In this document: piece by piece, positions 32,047 to 39,735 of the stretch
Numbering within the stretch: the stretch's first letter is position 1
Layout: every line of letters starts with the position of its first letter
NCBI GenBank assembly: GCA_037444845.1
Contig: JBBILQ010000016.1
Location: 1 to 42,391 of the forward strand
DNA from: JARYMI01 sp037444845
GTDB lineage: Bacteria > Acidobacteriota > Aminicenantia > Aminicenantales > UBA8522
DNA: 42,391 nt
Direction of reading: 5' to 3'
Notes under the pieces: model-generated
Database searches by the model: none
What the model was told of the DNA's origin: nothing
What the model saw: only the letters and a program-made list of their open reading frames with translations
Program-made: the position numbers and the translations under genes

Positions 32047-33782
32047 AAAAACAAGCAGAGAAAGACGAGAAAATGAGCTCCGAGGATTACGCTCATCTTC
32101 TTGACAAGTACCAGTTCAGCGCAAAGGAAATCTCACCCGGCCGGATCATCAAGGGAAAGGTCATCAAAGTCACCCCCACTGGCGTCCTTGTGGACGTCGG
32201 GTTTAAATCCGAAGGTGTCATCCCGATCGAGGACTTCGACACCACCGATGCGAAGAAGCTTCGACCGGGCGACCCGGTGGAAGCAATCCTGGAAAAAACG
32301 GACATCAAAGAGGGGTATCTCCTGCTCTCCAAAAAAAGGGCCGACAGGCTCAGGGCCCTCGACCTAATCGAGAAAGCGAACAACACCAACGGCTGGGTGA
32401 CCGGCAAGGTCACCAATAAAATAAAAAACGGTTACACGGTCGACGCAGGGGTCGAGGCCTTCATGCCCGATTCCCACGCCGACATTAAAACCGTCAAGGA
32501 GCCGGAAAAGCTCATCGGCCAGAGCTTCAAATTCAAGGTCGTCAGGTTCGACCGCAAGAGCGAGAACGCGGTCCTGTCTCGGAAGCTCTTCCTCCAGGAC
32601 GAGAGAGAAAAGAAGAAAAAGCGGGTTTTCAGCCGATTGGTCAAGGGCGAAAAGGTCAAAGGCCAGGTCAGATCCCTGACCAACTTTGGCGCCTTCATCG
32701 ACCTGGGCGGCGTCGAAGGCCTTCTCCACATCTCGGACATGTCCTGGGGAAAGATCGGCCATCCCTCCGAACTCTTTGAAATAGGCCAGGAAGTGGAAGT
32801 CGCCGTCCTGGATTTCAGCGAAAAGGATGAACGGATCTCCCTCGGCTACAAGCAACTGACCGAAGACCCCTGGAAGAACATCCTCGATAAGTATAAGGTT
32901 AGCCAGAAGGCCAGGGGCAAAGTCGTCAGCCTGACCGATTTCGGCGCTTTTGTCGAGCTCGAAGAGGGCGTAGAAGGCCTTGTCCACATCTCCGACCTGA
33001 GCTGGTCCCGCAAGCTTGTCCATCCCAAGAAACTCCTCTCCCTCGGAGAAGAAGTCCTGGTCACAATCCTGGATATAAACCCGGAGACAAAAAGGATCTC
33101 GCTTGGCCTCAAGCAGTCCACTCCCCACCCGTTAGAGCTCCTCAAACAAAAATTCAACCCTGGTTCCCGGATCAAAGGGAAGATAACCAGCATCACGGAC
33201 TTTGGAGCCTTCCTGGAGGTGGAAAAAGGCATCGAAGGACTCATCCACATTTCCGATATCTCCTGGGAAAAAATCAAACATCCCTCCCAGAAGTTAGAGG
33301 TCGGACAGGAAGTTGAAGCCATCGTCCTGAACATCGATGTCGAAAAGCAGAAAGTCTCGCTGGGCATCAAGCAGCTCGAGGGGGATATCTGGGAAGATTT
33401 TTTTGCCCGGCACAGAGTTGGTGACTTGGTCAAAGTCAGGATTGTCCGGCTGGCTGACTTCGGCGTCTTCGTGGAGATCACTCCAGGAATCGAAGGCGTC
33501 ATCTTCCTGTCGGAGCTCGATGAAAAGAAAATCGAAAGCCCCCATGAATCCTTCAGAGTGGGTGAAGAGCGGGTGGCCAAGATCATCAAACTAAACTCCA
33601 AGGAAAAGAGAATCTCTCTCAGCTTCAGGCTCGCCCAGTTAGAAATGCAGAAGCTCGAGTACCAGAAGTTCGTCCGCAGTCAGGACGACCGGCTTACCTT
33701 AGGCGACCTCATGAAGGATCAATTTAAAAAGATCAGCTCTCCGAAAAAAGCCAGCCCTGCAAAGGAGGCGAACAATGATTAA
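32034..33782 (+). CDS. rpsA: 30S ribosomal protein S1, six S1 domains
   Basis: RNA-binding ribosomal protein that helps load mRNA on the 30S subunit; 582 residues. Six S1 (OB-fold) repeats are at about 36-103, 119-186, 204-273, 291-361, 378-447 and 461-531. Repeats 3-5 are the best conserved (NFGAFIDLGGVEGLLHISD and related), and the first two are diverged, as in proteobacterial S1, where they bind the ribosome. The ATG at 32034 follows AAGGGAG at longer than usual spacing; the frame is open further upstream inside ispH but that part has no S1 similarity. It overlaps the HU/IHF gene by 8 bp. Confidence 0.95.
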   Translation: MAELKKQAEKDEKMSSEDYAHLLDKYQFSAKEISPGRIIKGKVIKVTPTGVLVDVGFKSEGVIPIEDFDTTDAKKLRPGDPVEAILEKTDIKEGYLLLSKKRADRLRALDLIEKANNTNGWVTGKVTNKIKNGYTVDAGVEAFMPDSHADIKTVKEPEKLIGQSFKFKVVRFDRKSENAVLSRKLFLQDEREKKKKRVFSRLVKGEKVKGQVRSLTNFGAFIDLGGVEGLLHISDMSWGKIGHPSELFEIGQEVEVAVLDFSEKDERISLGYKQLTEDPWKNILDKYKVSQKARGKVVSLTDFGAFVELEEGVEGLVHISDLSWSRKLVHPKKLLSLGEEVLVTILDINPETKRISLGLKQSTPHPLELLKQKFNPGSRIKGKITSITDFGAFLEVEKGIEGLIHISDISWEKIKHPSQKLEVGQEVEAIVLNIDVEKQKVSLGIKQLEGDIWEDFFARHRVGDLVKVRIVRLADFGVFVEITPGIEGVIFLSELDEKKIESPHESFRVGEERVAKIIKLNSKEKRISLSFRLAQLEMQKLEYQKFVRSQDDRLTLGDLMKDQFKKISSPKKASPAKEANND

Positions 33783-34050
33783 AGCCGATCTCATCAACCG
33801 GATCGCCAAAGAAATGGACATCCCCAAACAGGAAGCGGAGGAAGGCGTCAACCTGTTCTTCCAGACGGTCAAAGACGCCATCCTGAAGGGAGAAGAAATA
33901 GAAATCCGCGGTTTCGGCAGCTTCCGTTTCCGGAAGAGAACCTCTCGCTCCGGCCGAAACCCCCGGACGGGAGAGCCGGTGAAAGTCCCCCCCAAGAAAG
34001 TCCTCTACTTCAAGCCCAGCAAGCTTCTCAAAGAGCTAGTCAATAAATAA
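33775..34050 (+). CDS. HU/IHF-family DNA-binding protein
   Basis: Histone-like DNA-bending protein of 91 residues. The whole family pattern is present: N-terminal helical dimer part, GFGSFRFRKRTSRSGRNPRTGEP (the beta-arm region, about 47-69, with the DNA-intercalating Pro in RNPRTGEP) and the VLYFKPSKLLKELVN end. Its place directly after rpsA is the classic position of ihfB in proteobacteria, but the sequence does not separate IHF-beta from HU. Its start overlaps the rpsA end by 8 bp with AAAGGAGG as Shine-Dalgarno. Confidence 0.95.
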   Translation: MIKADLINRIAKEMDIPKQEAEEGVNLFFQTVKDAILKGEEIEIRGFGSFRFRKRTSRSGRNPRTGEPVKVPPKKVLYFKPSKLLKELVNK

Positions 34051-34565
34051 TGGACTATATCTCCGCTCCCTGGAGAGAGGAATACGTCAAGAAGGTTTAC
34101 CGGATGAAAGGATGCATTTTCTGCCGGGCCCTCAAGCTCAAAAACGACAGACGCGCCCACATCCTATTCCGGGGCCGGCACAACTTTATCATCCTCAACA
34201 AATTTCCTTACACACCCGGGCACTTGATGATCGCTCCCTTCCGGCACATCGCTTCGATCGACGGCGTTTCCAAGGAAGTGAGCAATGAGATGGCTGACCT
34301 CTTCAAGATGAGCCTCAGAATTCTCAAGAAAAGCTACGGGCCTCATGGATTCAACGCTGGCATGAACCTCGGGCAGAGCGCTGGGGCCGGGGTTGTCGGC
34401 CATTACCACCTTCACGTGATTCCCCGCTGGCCTGGAGACTCAAATTTCATGCCTCTTGTCAGCCAGACCAGGGTCTTGATCGAAGACCTGGACGGGACGT
34501 ACGACCGGCTTTGCTCGCTTTTCCGGAGACACCGACAAAAGAAACCAAAAGGAAAAAAAAGATGA
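34050..34565 (+). CDS. HIT-family nucleotide hydrolase/phosphorylase
   Basis: Histidine-triad protein of 171 residues acting on dinucleoside polyphosphates or nucleoside adducts. Cys pair CIFC (22-25) suggests the zinc-binding subgroup related to Ap4A phosphorylase. The core motifs are LNKFPYTPGHLMIAPFRH and the triad GHYHLHVIPRW near residues 114-124, with NLGQSAGAGVVGH before it. The C-terminus is strongly basic. The start shares a base with the preceding stop (TAATG) and the end overlaps the acyl-CoA dehydrogenase start by 4 bp. Confidence 0.93.
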   Translation: MDYISAPWREEYVKKVYRMKGCIFCRALKLKNDRRAHILFRGRHNFIILNKFPYTPGHLMIAPFRHIASIDGVSKEVSNEMADLFKMSLRILKKSYGPHGFNAGMNLGQSAGAGVVGHYHLHVIPRWPGDSNFMPLVSQTRVLIEDLDGTYDRLCSLFRRHRQKKPKGKKR

Positions 34566-35707
34566 ACTTCGAGCTCAACGAGGAACAGGTGTTGCTTCGG
34601 GATATGGTCAGGGATTTTGCCGAGAAAGAGATGGCTCCGCAAATCGGTGCTTTCGAAGACAACCGCCTCTTCCCGGCTGAGATCATCCGGAAACTGGCCG
34701 AACTCGGTCTCCTCGGAATGACCATCCCGTCCGAATACGGAGGAATCAAGACGGATCATCTCTCTCTCATCCTGGCCCTGGAAGAACTGAGCCGCATTTC
34801 TCCATCCGTCTGCCTGATCGTCAGTGTTCACTCGTCGCTTTTCTCGAAATCCATCCTCGAATTCGGGACGCCGGCCTTGAAACAAAAATATCTTCCCCGG
34901 GCAGCCCGCGGCGAGATCCTCGGTGCGTTCTCCCTGACGGAGCCAGAAGCCGGATCTGACGCCACAAGCCTGAAAACAAAGGCCGCCAAGAAAGGCCCGG
35001 AATATATCTTGAACGGAACGAAGTCCTGGGTGACCACAGGCAGCGAAGCGGATGCCATCCTTGTTTTCGCCCAAACAGAAGGGCCGGAGGGTCCTGCCAA
35101 GCTCAGCGCGTTCCTCGTCGAGAAGGGTTTTCCCGGGTTCAAAGTGGCCAGGATCGAAGAAAAAATGGGCCTCCACTCTTCGCTGACGGCTGAAATCGCC
35201 CTCGAAGACTGCCGGGTTCCGGCCGAAAACCTGTTAGGCGAGGAAGGACGAGGTGCGCACATCGCCCTCCACCTTCTGGACGGGAGCCGCATCGGCATCG
35301 CGGCGCAAGCTGTGGGCCTTTCCCAGAAGGCTTTGGAACTGGCCGTCCGCTACGCCAAGCAGCGGGAAGCTTTTGGCCGGCCCATCTCAGAATTCCAGGC
35401 CATCCAGCTCATGCTGGCCGATATCGCCACTCTTGTCGAAGCCGCCCGGCTTCTCACCTACCGGGCCGCCGACTGTTACGACCGCGGCCTTCCCTACGGC
35501 AAAGAGGCTGCCATGGCCAAGCTCTTCGCTTCAGAAGCGGCCGGCAAAGTGGCCACCAACGCCCTCCAAATTCATGGAGGCTACGGCTATTCCAAAGAAT
35601 ACGAAATCGAGAGAATCTATCGGGATGCTCGGGTGCTGTCCATCTATGAGGGAACCTCAGAAATCCAGCGTCTGGTCATAGCCAGAAATCTGTTAAGAGA
35701 CTCCTGA
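34562..35707 (+). CDS. Acyl-CoA dehydrogenase
   Basis: FAD-dependent dehydrogenase of acyl-CoAs, 381 residues, typical length. The N-terminal helical domain (about 1-115) begins FELNEEQVLLRDMVRDFAEKE. The middle beta domain has AFSLTEPEAGSDA and the SWVTTG FAD/substrate motifs, and the C-terminal helices hold QAVGLSQKALELAV, QAIQLMLADI and the catalytic base in IYEGTSEIQ. This is the short/branched-chain type, consistent with amino-acid or fatty-acid breakdown. The ATG at 34562 is supported by family alignment and by AAAAGGA upstream; no ETF genes are in the window. Confidence 0.95.
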   Translation: MNFELNEEQVLLRDMVRDFAEKEMAPQIGAFEDNRLFPAEIIRKLAELGLLGMTIPSEYGGIKTDHLSLILALEELSRISPSVCLIVSVHSSLFSKSILEFGTPALKQKYLPRAARGEILGAFSLTEPEAGSDATSLKTKAAKKGPEYILNGTKSWVTTGSEADAILVFAQTEGPEGPAKLSAFLVEKGFPGFKVARIEEKMGLHSSLTAEIALEDCRVPAENLLGEEGRGAHIALHLLDGSRIGIAAQAVGLSQKALELAVRYAKQREAFGRPISEFQAIQLMLADIATLVEAARLLTYRAADCYDRGLPYGKEAAMAKLFASEAAGKVATNALQIHGGYGYSKEYEIERIYRDARVLSIYEGTSEIQRLVIARNLLRDS

Positions 35708-35720
35708 CACAGGTGAACCC

Positions 35721-37646
35721 ATGCTCAAAACAATGAGGAAAAGCGTTAAATCCCTTATCCCCATGTTGTGGGTCGTCATCGCTGCCTTTATCATCGCCAT
35801 ATTCGCCGAATGGGGAGGAGCGGGCCGGCTGGGCGAAAAAGCAGGCAGCGCGACGATTGCCTCCCTGGGCAAGGAAAAAATTTCCACTGAGGCCTACTAC
35901 CTTACCCTCCGACAGAGGCTGGAAGGCCTGCAGAAGGAATTCCGGGGGCTGAACAAGTCGTTCATCCAGCAGCTCAACATCCCCCAGCAGGTCCTCGAGC
36001 AGATGATCCAGCAGAACCTTCTCCGGCAAAAAGCCGAGGAAATGGGTATCGGCGTCACGGACAAAGAGCTCCGGGAGAAAATCATCAGCCTCTTCCAGAG
36101 AGACGGCAAGTTCATCGGTTTCGCCGAATACCGGAGGATTCTCGAATGGAACCGGATGTCGGTGCCCCAATTCGAGGAGAACCTCAAAGAGGAAATCCTC
36201 CTCAACAAAGCCGTCCGTCTTCTGACCGCTGGGATCGCCGTCACTCCCGAAGAACTATGGGACAATTATAAAAAAAAGAATGAGACGGCAAGGATTGAAT
36301 ACCTGCTCCTCCAGGAAGGCCAGGTCGAACTCAGCCAACCACTGCCTCTCGCCGCGCTCGAGGCATATTTCGAGAAAAACAAGGACAGATACACGATTCC
36401 CGAAAAAAGGGAAGGCTCGTATATTTTCTTTATTACCGAGGACTTGAAAAAGGACGTTCAGGTCACGGAGTCTGAGGTAGAAAAATATTATGAAAAGAAC
36501 CAGTCTCAGTTTCAAGAACCGGAAAAAACCAGAATAAGCCGGGTTCATCTTCCTTACGCCGGCCAAGATAAAGCGGCCGTCCAGAAGCAGGCCGAGGATC
36601 TTATCGAGAGAATCTCCGGGGGCGAGGATTTTGGCCAGGTCGCCAGAGCCTCCTCCCGGGACGAAAAGGCCAAAGATGGCGGAGACTGGGGATATGATGA
36701 ATGGCGAAGACTCCCGGCTCGAGAGAGGGAAGAAACTGAAAAGCTGGGCCAGGGAGAAACATCTGGCGTCGTCGAGACAGAGGAAGGCGTGTCGATCCTT
36801 AAGGTCACGGACAAGGAGCCTGAAAAAACAAAACCTTTAGAAGAAGTGAAGGCCAGGATCACGGCGATTCTCGAGGACGAGAAGGCCAGGAGCCTGGCAG
36901 CCGAAAAAATTAGCCGGCTCTCTAAAAGCGCCCGAAGGGAAAACAGCCTGGATGTGGCTGCCCAGAAAGCCGGTCTTAAAGTCAAGAGCACCGGGCTTCT
37001 CAAACAGGGGGAAGGCCTTGGCGATTTTGATACCGGAGGGTCGATCAGCCAGGCGCTGTTCGGGCTTAAAGATAAAGAAATTTCTTCTGCTGTTTACACC
37101 TTTGCCGGGATCGGAATCGTCCAGTTAGAAAGAATCGACCCGCCCCGGCCGGCCAGTTTCGAGGAAGTCAGGGAGGACATCGAAAAAGACCTCCGCGGCG
37201 CCAGGAAAAAAGACGTCGCCCGCGAACGGATCAACGCGGCCAGGCCGCAGGTTGAGGGAAAAGACTGGGAAGAATTGGCTTCGAAGCTCGGCCTCGAACA
37301 CAAGGTTGTCAACGAACACCGGCGAGAACAATACCTGTCTGTTCTTGGCGAAAGCCCTGAAGTCGATCGCCTGGCTTTTTCTCTTCCCCTCAACCAGACA
37401 AGCGATCCGGTCGAGTTTTCCAACGGTTATGCTCTGGTCAGAGTCCTGGAAAGGAAAGAAGCCAGCCGCGAGGAGTTCGAGAAGAACAGGGAGACAGAAA
37501 AAAACACTCTTCTCGAGGCCAAGAAAAACACGTTTCTCCAGGCGTATCTCAACAGACTGAGGGAGGAAAAGGATGTCCGGATCAACACCAGCCTTTTCCT
37601 CCAGATCAACGCCGACATCCTCTCCCGTTTTGAAGAGAGAGAGTAA
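35721..37646 (+). CDS. PpiD/SurA-like membrane-anchored peptidylprolyl isomerase
   Basis: Periplasmic chaperone/foldase for secreted and outer-membrane proteins; 641 residues. A short cytoplasmic N-terminus (MLKTMRKSVKSL) and a single membrane anchor (about 13-31) are followed by SurA_N-type helices (about 45-190), a first parvulin-like region (about 210-260), a parvulin PPIase domain (about 270-365, with RVHLPY, DFGQVARASSRDEKAKDGGDWGY and ETEEGVSILKV) and a second helical part to the end. The layout is that of PpiD. The segment from 35721 starts with ATG after AGGTG, 13 bp after the acyl-CoA dehydrogenase stop. Confidence 0.9.
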   Translation: MLKTMRKSVKSLIPMLWVVIAAFIIAIFAEWGGAGRLGEKAGSATIASLGKEKISTEAYYLTLRQRLEGLQKEFRGLNKSFIQQLNIPQQVLEQMIQQNLLRQKAEEMGIGVTDKELREKIISLFQRDGKFIGFAEYRRILEWNRMSVPQFEENLKEEILLNKAVRLLTAGIAVTPEELWDNYKKKNETARIEYLLLQEGQVELSQPLPLAALEAYFEKNKDRYTIPEKREGSYIFFITEDLKKDVQVTESEVEKYYEKNQSQFQEPEKTRISRVHLPYAGQDKAAVQKQAEDLIERISGGEDFGQVARASSRDEKAKDGGDWGYDEWRRLPAREREETEKLGQGETSGVVETEEGVSILKVTDKEPEKTKPLEEVKARITAILEDEKARSLAAEKISRLSKSARRENSLDVAAQKAGLKVKSTGLLKQGEGLGDFDTGGSISQALFGLKDKEISSAVYTFAGIGIVQLERIDPPRPASFEEVREDIEKDLRGARKKDVARERINAARPQVEGKDWEELASKLGLEHKVVNEHRREQYLSVLGESPEVDRLAFSLPLNQTSDPVEFSNGYALVRVLERKEASREEFEKNRETEKNTLLEAKKNTFLQAYLNRLREEKDVRINTSLFLQINADILSRFEERE

Positions 37647-37667
37647 GTAAAGGCTTCAAGATCCTCC

Positions 37668-37700
37668 AGGTCCGGCCGCAACGGTCGGAGGTGCGGACCT
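37668..37700. terminator. Hairpin between convergent genes, possible bidirectional terminator
   Basis: Outer arms AGGTCCG (37668-37674) and CGGACCT (37694-37700) are perfect. An alternative inner stem pairs CCGGCCG (37672-37678) with CGGTCGG (37682-37688) around CAA. It lies between the converging PpiD-like and OmpA-family genes. No U-tract is evident, so intrinsic termination is uncertain. Confidence 0.35.
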
Positions 37701-38658
37701 ATCGGGGCAGGACGATGATGACCACGCGGCGGTTCTTAGCCCGGCCCTCATCCGTGTCGTTGGCGGCGACCGGGCGGCTCTCCCCGTAACCCCTGATGTC
37801 GAAGGTATATTTTTCCAGTCCTGCCGAAGCAAGGAAATCGCGCACGGCCTGGGCCCGATTCACAGACAGAACCTGGTTTTTTCCCGGGGACCCCACAGAG
37901 TCGGTGTGACCTTCGACGACGATGGTCGCCCCGGGATATTTCCCGATCTCGGCGGCGATCCGGGCTAGCTCCTCCTTGGCCTCGGGCTTGAGGTCGAATT
38001 TGTTGAAGTCGAACAGGACGGAACTGCTCAAGGAAAACTGGAGCACCGACCCGATCGCACCCACGGCGTCGATGTCGGCGCCGGGCCAGCTGCCCCCGCA
38101 ACCGGACTTGAGATCAGTCAGGCGGACGAAGTGGAAAAGCTGCCCGGTTTGGACGAAGCCGTGGATATCGACGGATGCCTTGCCGCCGGAGATAGCTCCG
38201 ATTTCGACCCACTTCGTGCCGTCCTCTGATATGGCCAGGCTGGTCGGTTCAACCTGTGGTCCGATCTCGAAGACATAGAGATCGGGTCCATCGATGTCAA
38301 CGAGGGCGTTGTCGACGAAGCGCAGGGTTAGAACACCGCCGCAGCCCAGGGTCGTGTAGTTGACATCCTTGGCCTCATCGTAGTCGGGAATGCCAAGGGC
38401 AGACGCGGGGTTTCTGTCCTTTTCATTGGCTGCGGAAGGATTTCCCGACTGGAAAGCGACGACCTCGTCGGCGAACGACAGATCACCCAGAGGGAAGAAG
38501 ACCGTCCCGCCGTGCCCGTCGGGATAAGACTTGCCCATCGGCGAACTCTGGCTTGCCGCTCGCGGGTTGTCCTGAGCCGTCGGCTGAATGTTGCCATACC
38601 CTCCCGGTGCCAACATCAGCAGAGAGAAAATAAAAGAGGCGCCAATCGATGGTTTCAT
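37699..38658 (-). CDS. OmpA-family peptidoglycan-binding protein with an extra N-terminal domain
   Basis: Exported protein of 319 residues. A signal peptide (about 1-22) is followed by an unassigned beta-rich domain (about 50-205), with two Cys-Gly-Gly motifs (C106, C187) and a final WPGADIDAVGAIG; similar modules occur in bacterial surface proteins, but I cannot name it. Residues 210-317 are a complete OmpA C-terminal domain: FDFNKFDLKPEAKEEL, VEGHTDSVG, LSVNRAQAVRDFL and RAKNRRVVI, the last two with the Asn/Asp and Arg contacts to diaminopimelate. It has no barrel. The gene stands alone with its own promoter and an AGGAGGG Shine-Dalgarno. Confidence 0.9.
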   Translation of the reverse strand: MKPSIGASFIFSLLMLAPGGYGNIQPTAQDNPRAASQSSPMGKSYPDGHGGTVFFPLGDLSFADEVVAFQSGNPSAANEKDRNPASALGIPDYDEAKDVNYTTLGCGGVLTLRFVDNALVDIDGPDLYVFEIGPQVEPTSLAISEDGTKWVEIGAISGGKASVDIHGFVQTGQLFHFVRLTDLKSGCGGSWPGADIDAVGAIGSVLQFSLSSSVLFDFNKFDLKPEAKEELARIAAEIGKYPGATIVVEGHTDSVGSPGKNQVLSVNRAQAVRDFLASAGLEKYTFDIRGYGESRPVAANDTDEGRAKNRRVVIIVLPR

Positions 38659-38697
38659 TGAACCCTCCTGAGACCCATGATCATCAAATAACGAGAG

Positions 38698-38726
38698 ATT
38701 CTAATGGGCCGCCGTTATCTTGTCAA
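38698..38726 (-). promoter_or_regulatory. Promoter of the OmpA-family gene
   Basis: Minus-strand TTGACA (38726-38721), 17-bp spacer, TAGAAT (38703-38698). The expected start near 38691 gives a leader of about 33 nt that carries the AGGAGGG ribosome-binding site. Confidence 0.6.
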
Positions 38727-38829
38727 GGGAAACACGGCTCTCATTAAAAAAGCGGGCAAATTCCCCTTGAACAACCCAGCCGAGGAAGAAATCTTTTGGT
38801 TTGCATAAAATAGCCAGGGCGACTATGGC

Positions 38830-39594
38830 TCAGGCCCTGAGGAGTTCGAGAAAGAGGGCTTTGACTCTCGTTTCGAGAGCATCCCGGAAGCGTCCGACCG
38901 TCTCATCAAACCCGCCGCCAAGATAATCGGCGATGTGCATCGGCTGGCCGACGTTGACCCTGATTTTCCCCGGAACGAGGAACGGGATATGCGTCCCGAA
39001 CATGGCCAGGGGAGTGACGGGAACCGATATCCCGTTTTCCTGGTTGAGGAGGTAAGCAAGAATAGAGGTCCCCCGTCTGAAAGGGCTGATGTAGGGATGG
39101 GCCGCTTTAGGGAAAACCCGGCCTCTCCCCTGAAGAGTGACGATTGCCCGGCCCTTTTGGAGATATTCCTGACAGCGTCGAAAGGCATCCCGCTTGTTGG
39201 AGTACAAATCAACCGGGATCGTGCCGATCTTGGCGATATTCGTCGAGGCGTAGCGCACAAAAAGATATTTGAGAGGCTTGAGGGCGGAGTTAATGACCAG
39301 GCCAAAGTCCTTGAGGTGACGCCGAAGGTGCTTGCGGATCAGGAAGTCAAACTCTTCTTTGGAGAAAATCATCCTGTTCGCCGTGAAGAAGATCGGCCTG
39401 GGGACGATCCTGTAGATGACGGCAACATCCTTGAAACTCCCGCTATGGTTTCCCACGATGATGTTTGGCCCTTCCCTGACAAAGTTGTCGTCATTCTTGA
39501 TTTCGATTTTTTTCCCCAGCAGGGCCAGAAAGGCCAGACGGCGTCCAACGGGTTGAAAACGGCGAAACTCCTGCTCGAAACTGGCCATCGTCAT
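38830..39594 (-). CDS. PlsC-like lysophospholipid acyltransferase with atypical motifs
   Basis: Probable membrane-associated glycerolipid acyltransferase, 254 residues. The overall PlsC pattern is clear: IIVGNHSGSFKD (motif I), PIFFTANRMIFSK (motif II region), GTIPVDL with RRCQEYLQKGRAIVTL, and GISVPVTPLAMFG near the end. Two catalytic motifs are off: His and Asp of motif I are separated by five residues instead of four, and the EGTR motif is replaced by LQGRGR. It may be a divergent active subgroup or have lost the usual reaction. ATG 39594 or 39588 can serve as start; a TAGAAT box 5 bp upstream implies a leaderless mRNA. Confidence 0.8.
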   Translation of the reverse strand: MTMASFEQEFRRFQPVGRRLAFLALLGKKIEIKNDDNFVREGPNIIVGNHSGSFKDVAVIYRIVPRPIFFTANRMIFSKEEFDFLIRKHLRRHLKDFGLVINSALKPLKYLFVRYASTNIAKIGTIPVDLYSNKRDAFRRCQEYLQKGRAIVTLQGRGRVFPKAAHPYISPFRRGTSILAYLLNQENGISVPVTPLAMFGTHIPFLVPGKIRVNVGQPMHIADYLGGGFDETVGRFRDALETRVKALFLELLRA

Positions 39595-39599
39595 TTTTT

Positions 39600-39627
39600 A
39601 TTCTACCAAAGGAGAAGGAAAATTCAA
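39600..39627 (-). promoter_or_regulatory. Promoter of the PlsC-like gene
   Basis: Minus-strand TTGAAT (39627-39622), 16-bp spacer, TAGAAT (39605-39600). The expected transcription start is at about 39593, practically on the ATG at 39594, with no room for a Shine-Dalgarno. Confidence 0.4.
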
Positions 39628-39648
39628 AAACGCGGCTGTTCAGGCGGC

Positions 39649-39677
39649 TTGTAATTCCTTCCCTGTCATGATAATTT
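39649..39677 (+). promoter_or_regulatory. Candidate promoter of iadA-nhaC
   Basis: TTGTAA (39649-39654), 17-bp spacer, TAATTT (39672-39677). The expected start near 39684 gives a leader of about 52 nt, which ends in the strong GGGAGGAGG (39725-39733) before the GTG at 39736. Confidence 0.35.
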
Positions 39678-39735
39678 AGTCCGGATAAAAAGCCGCCTCG
39701 GCAAACCCGAGCATGACTTTTATCGGGAGGAGGCA

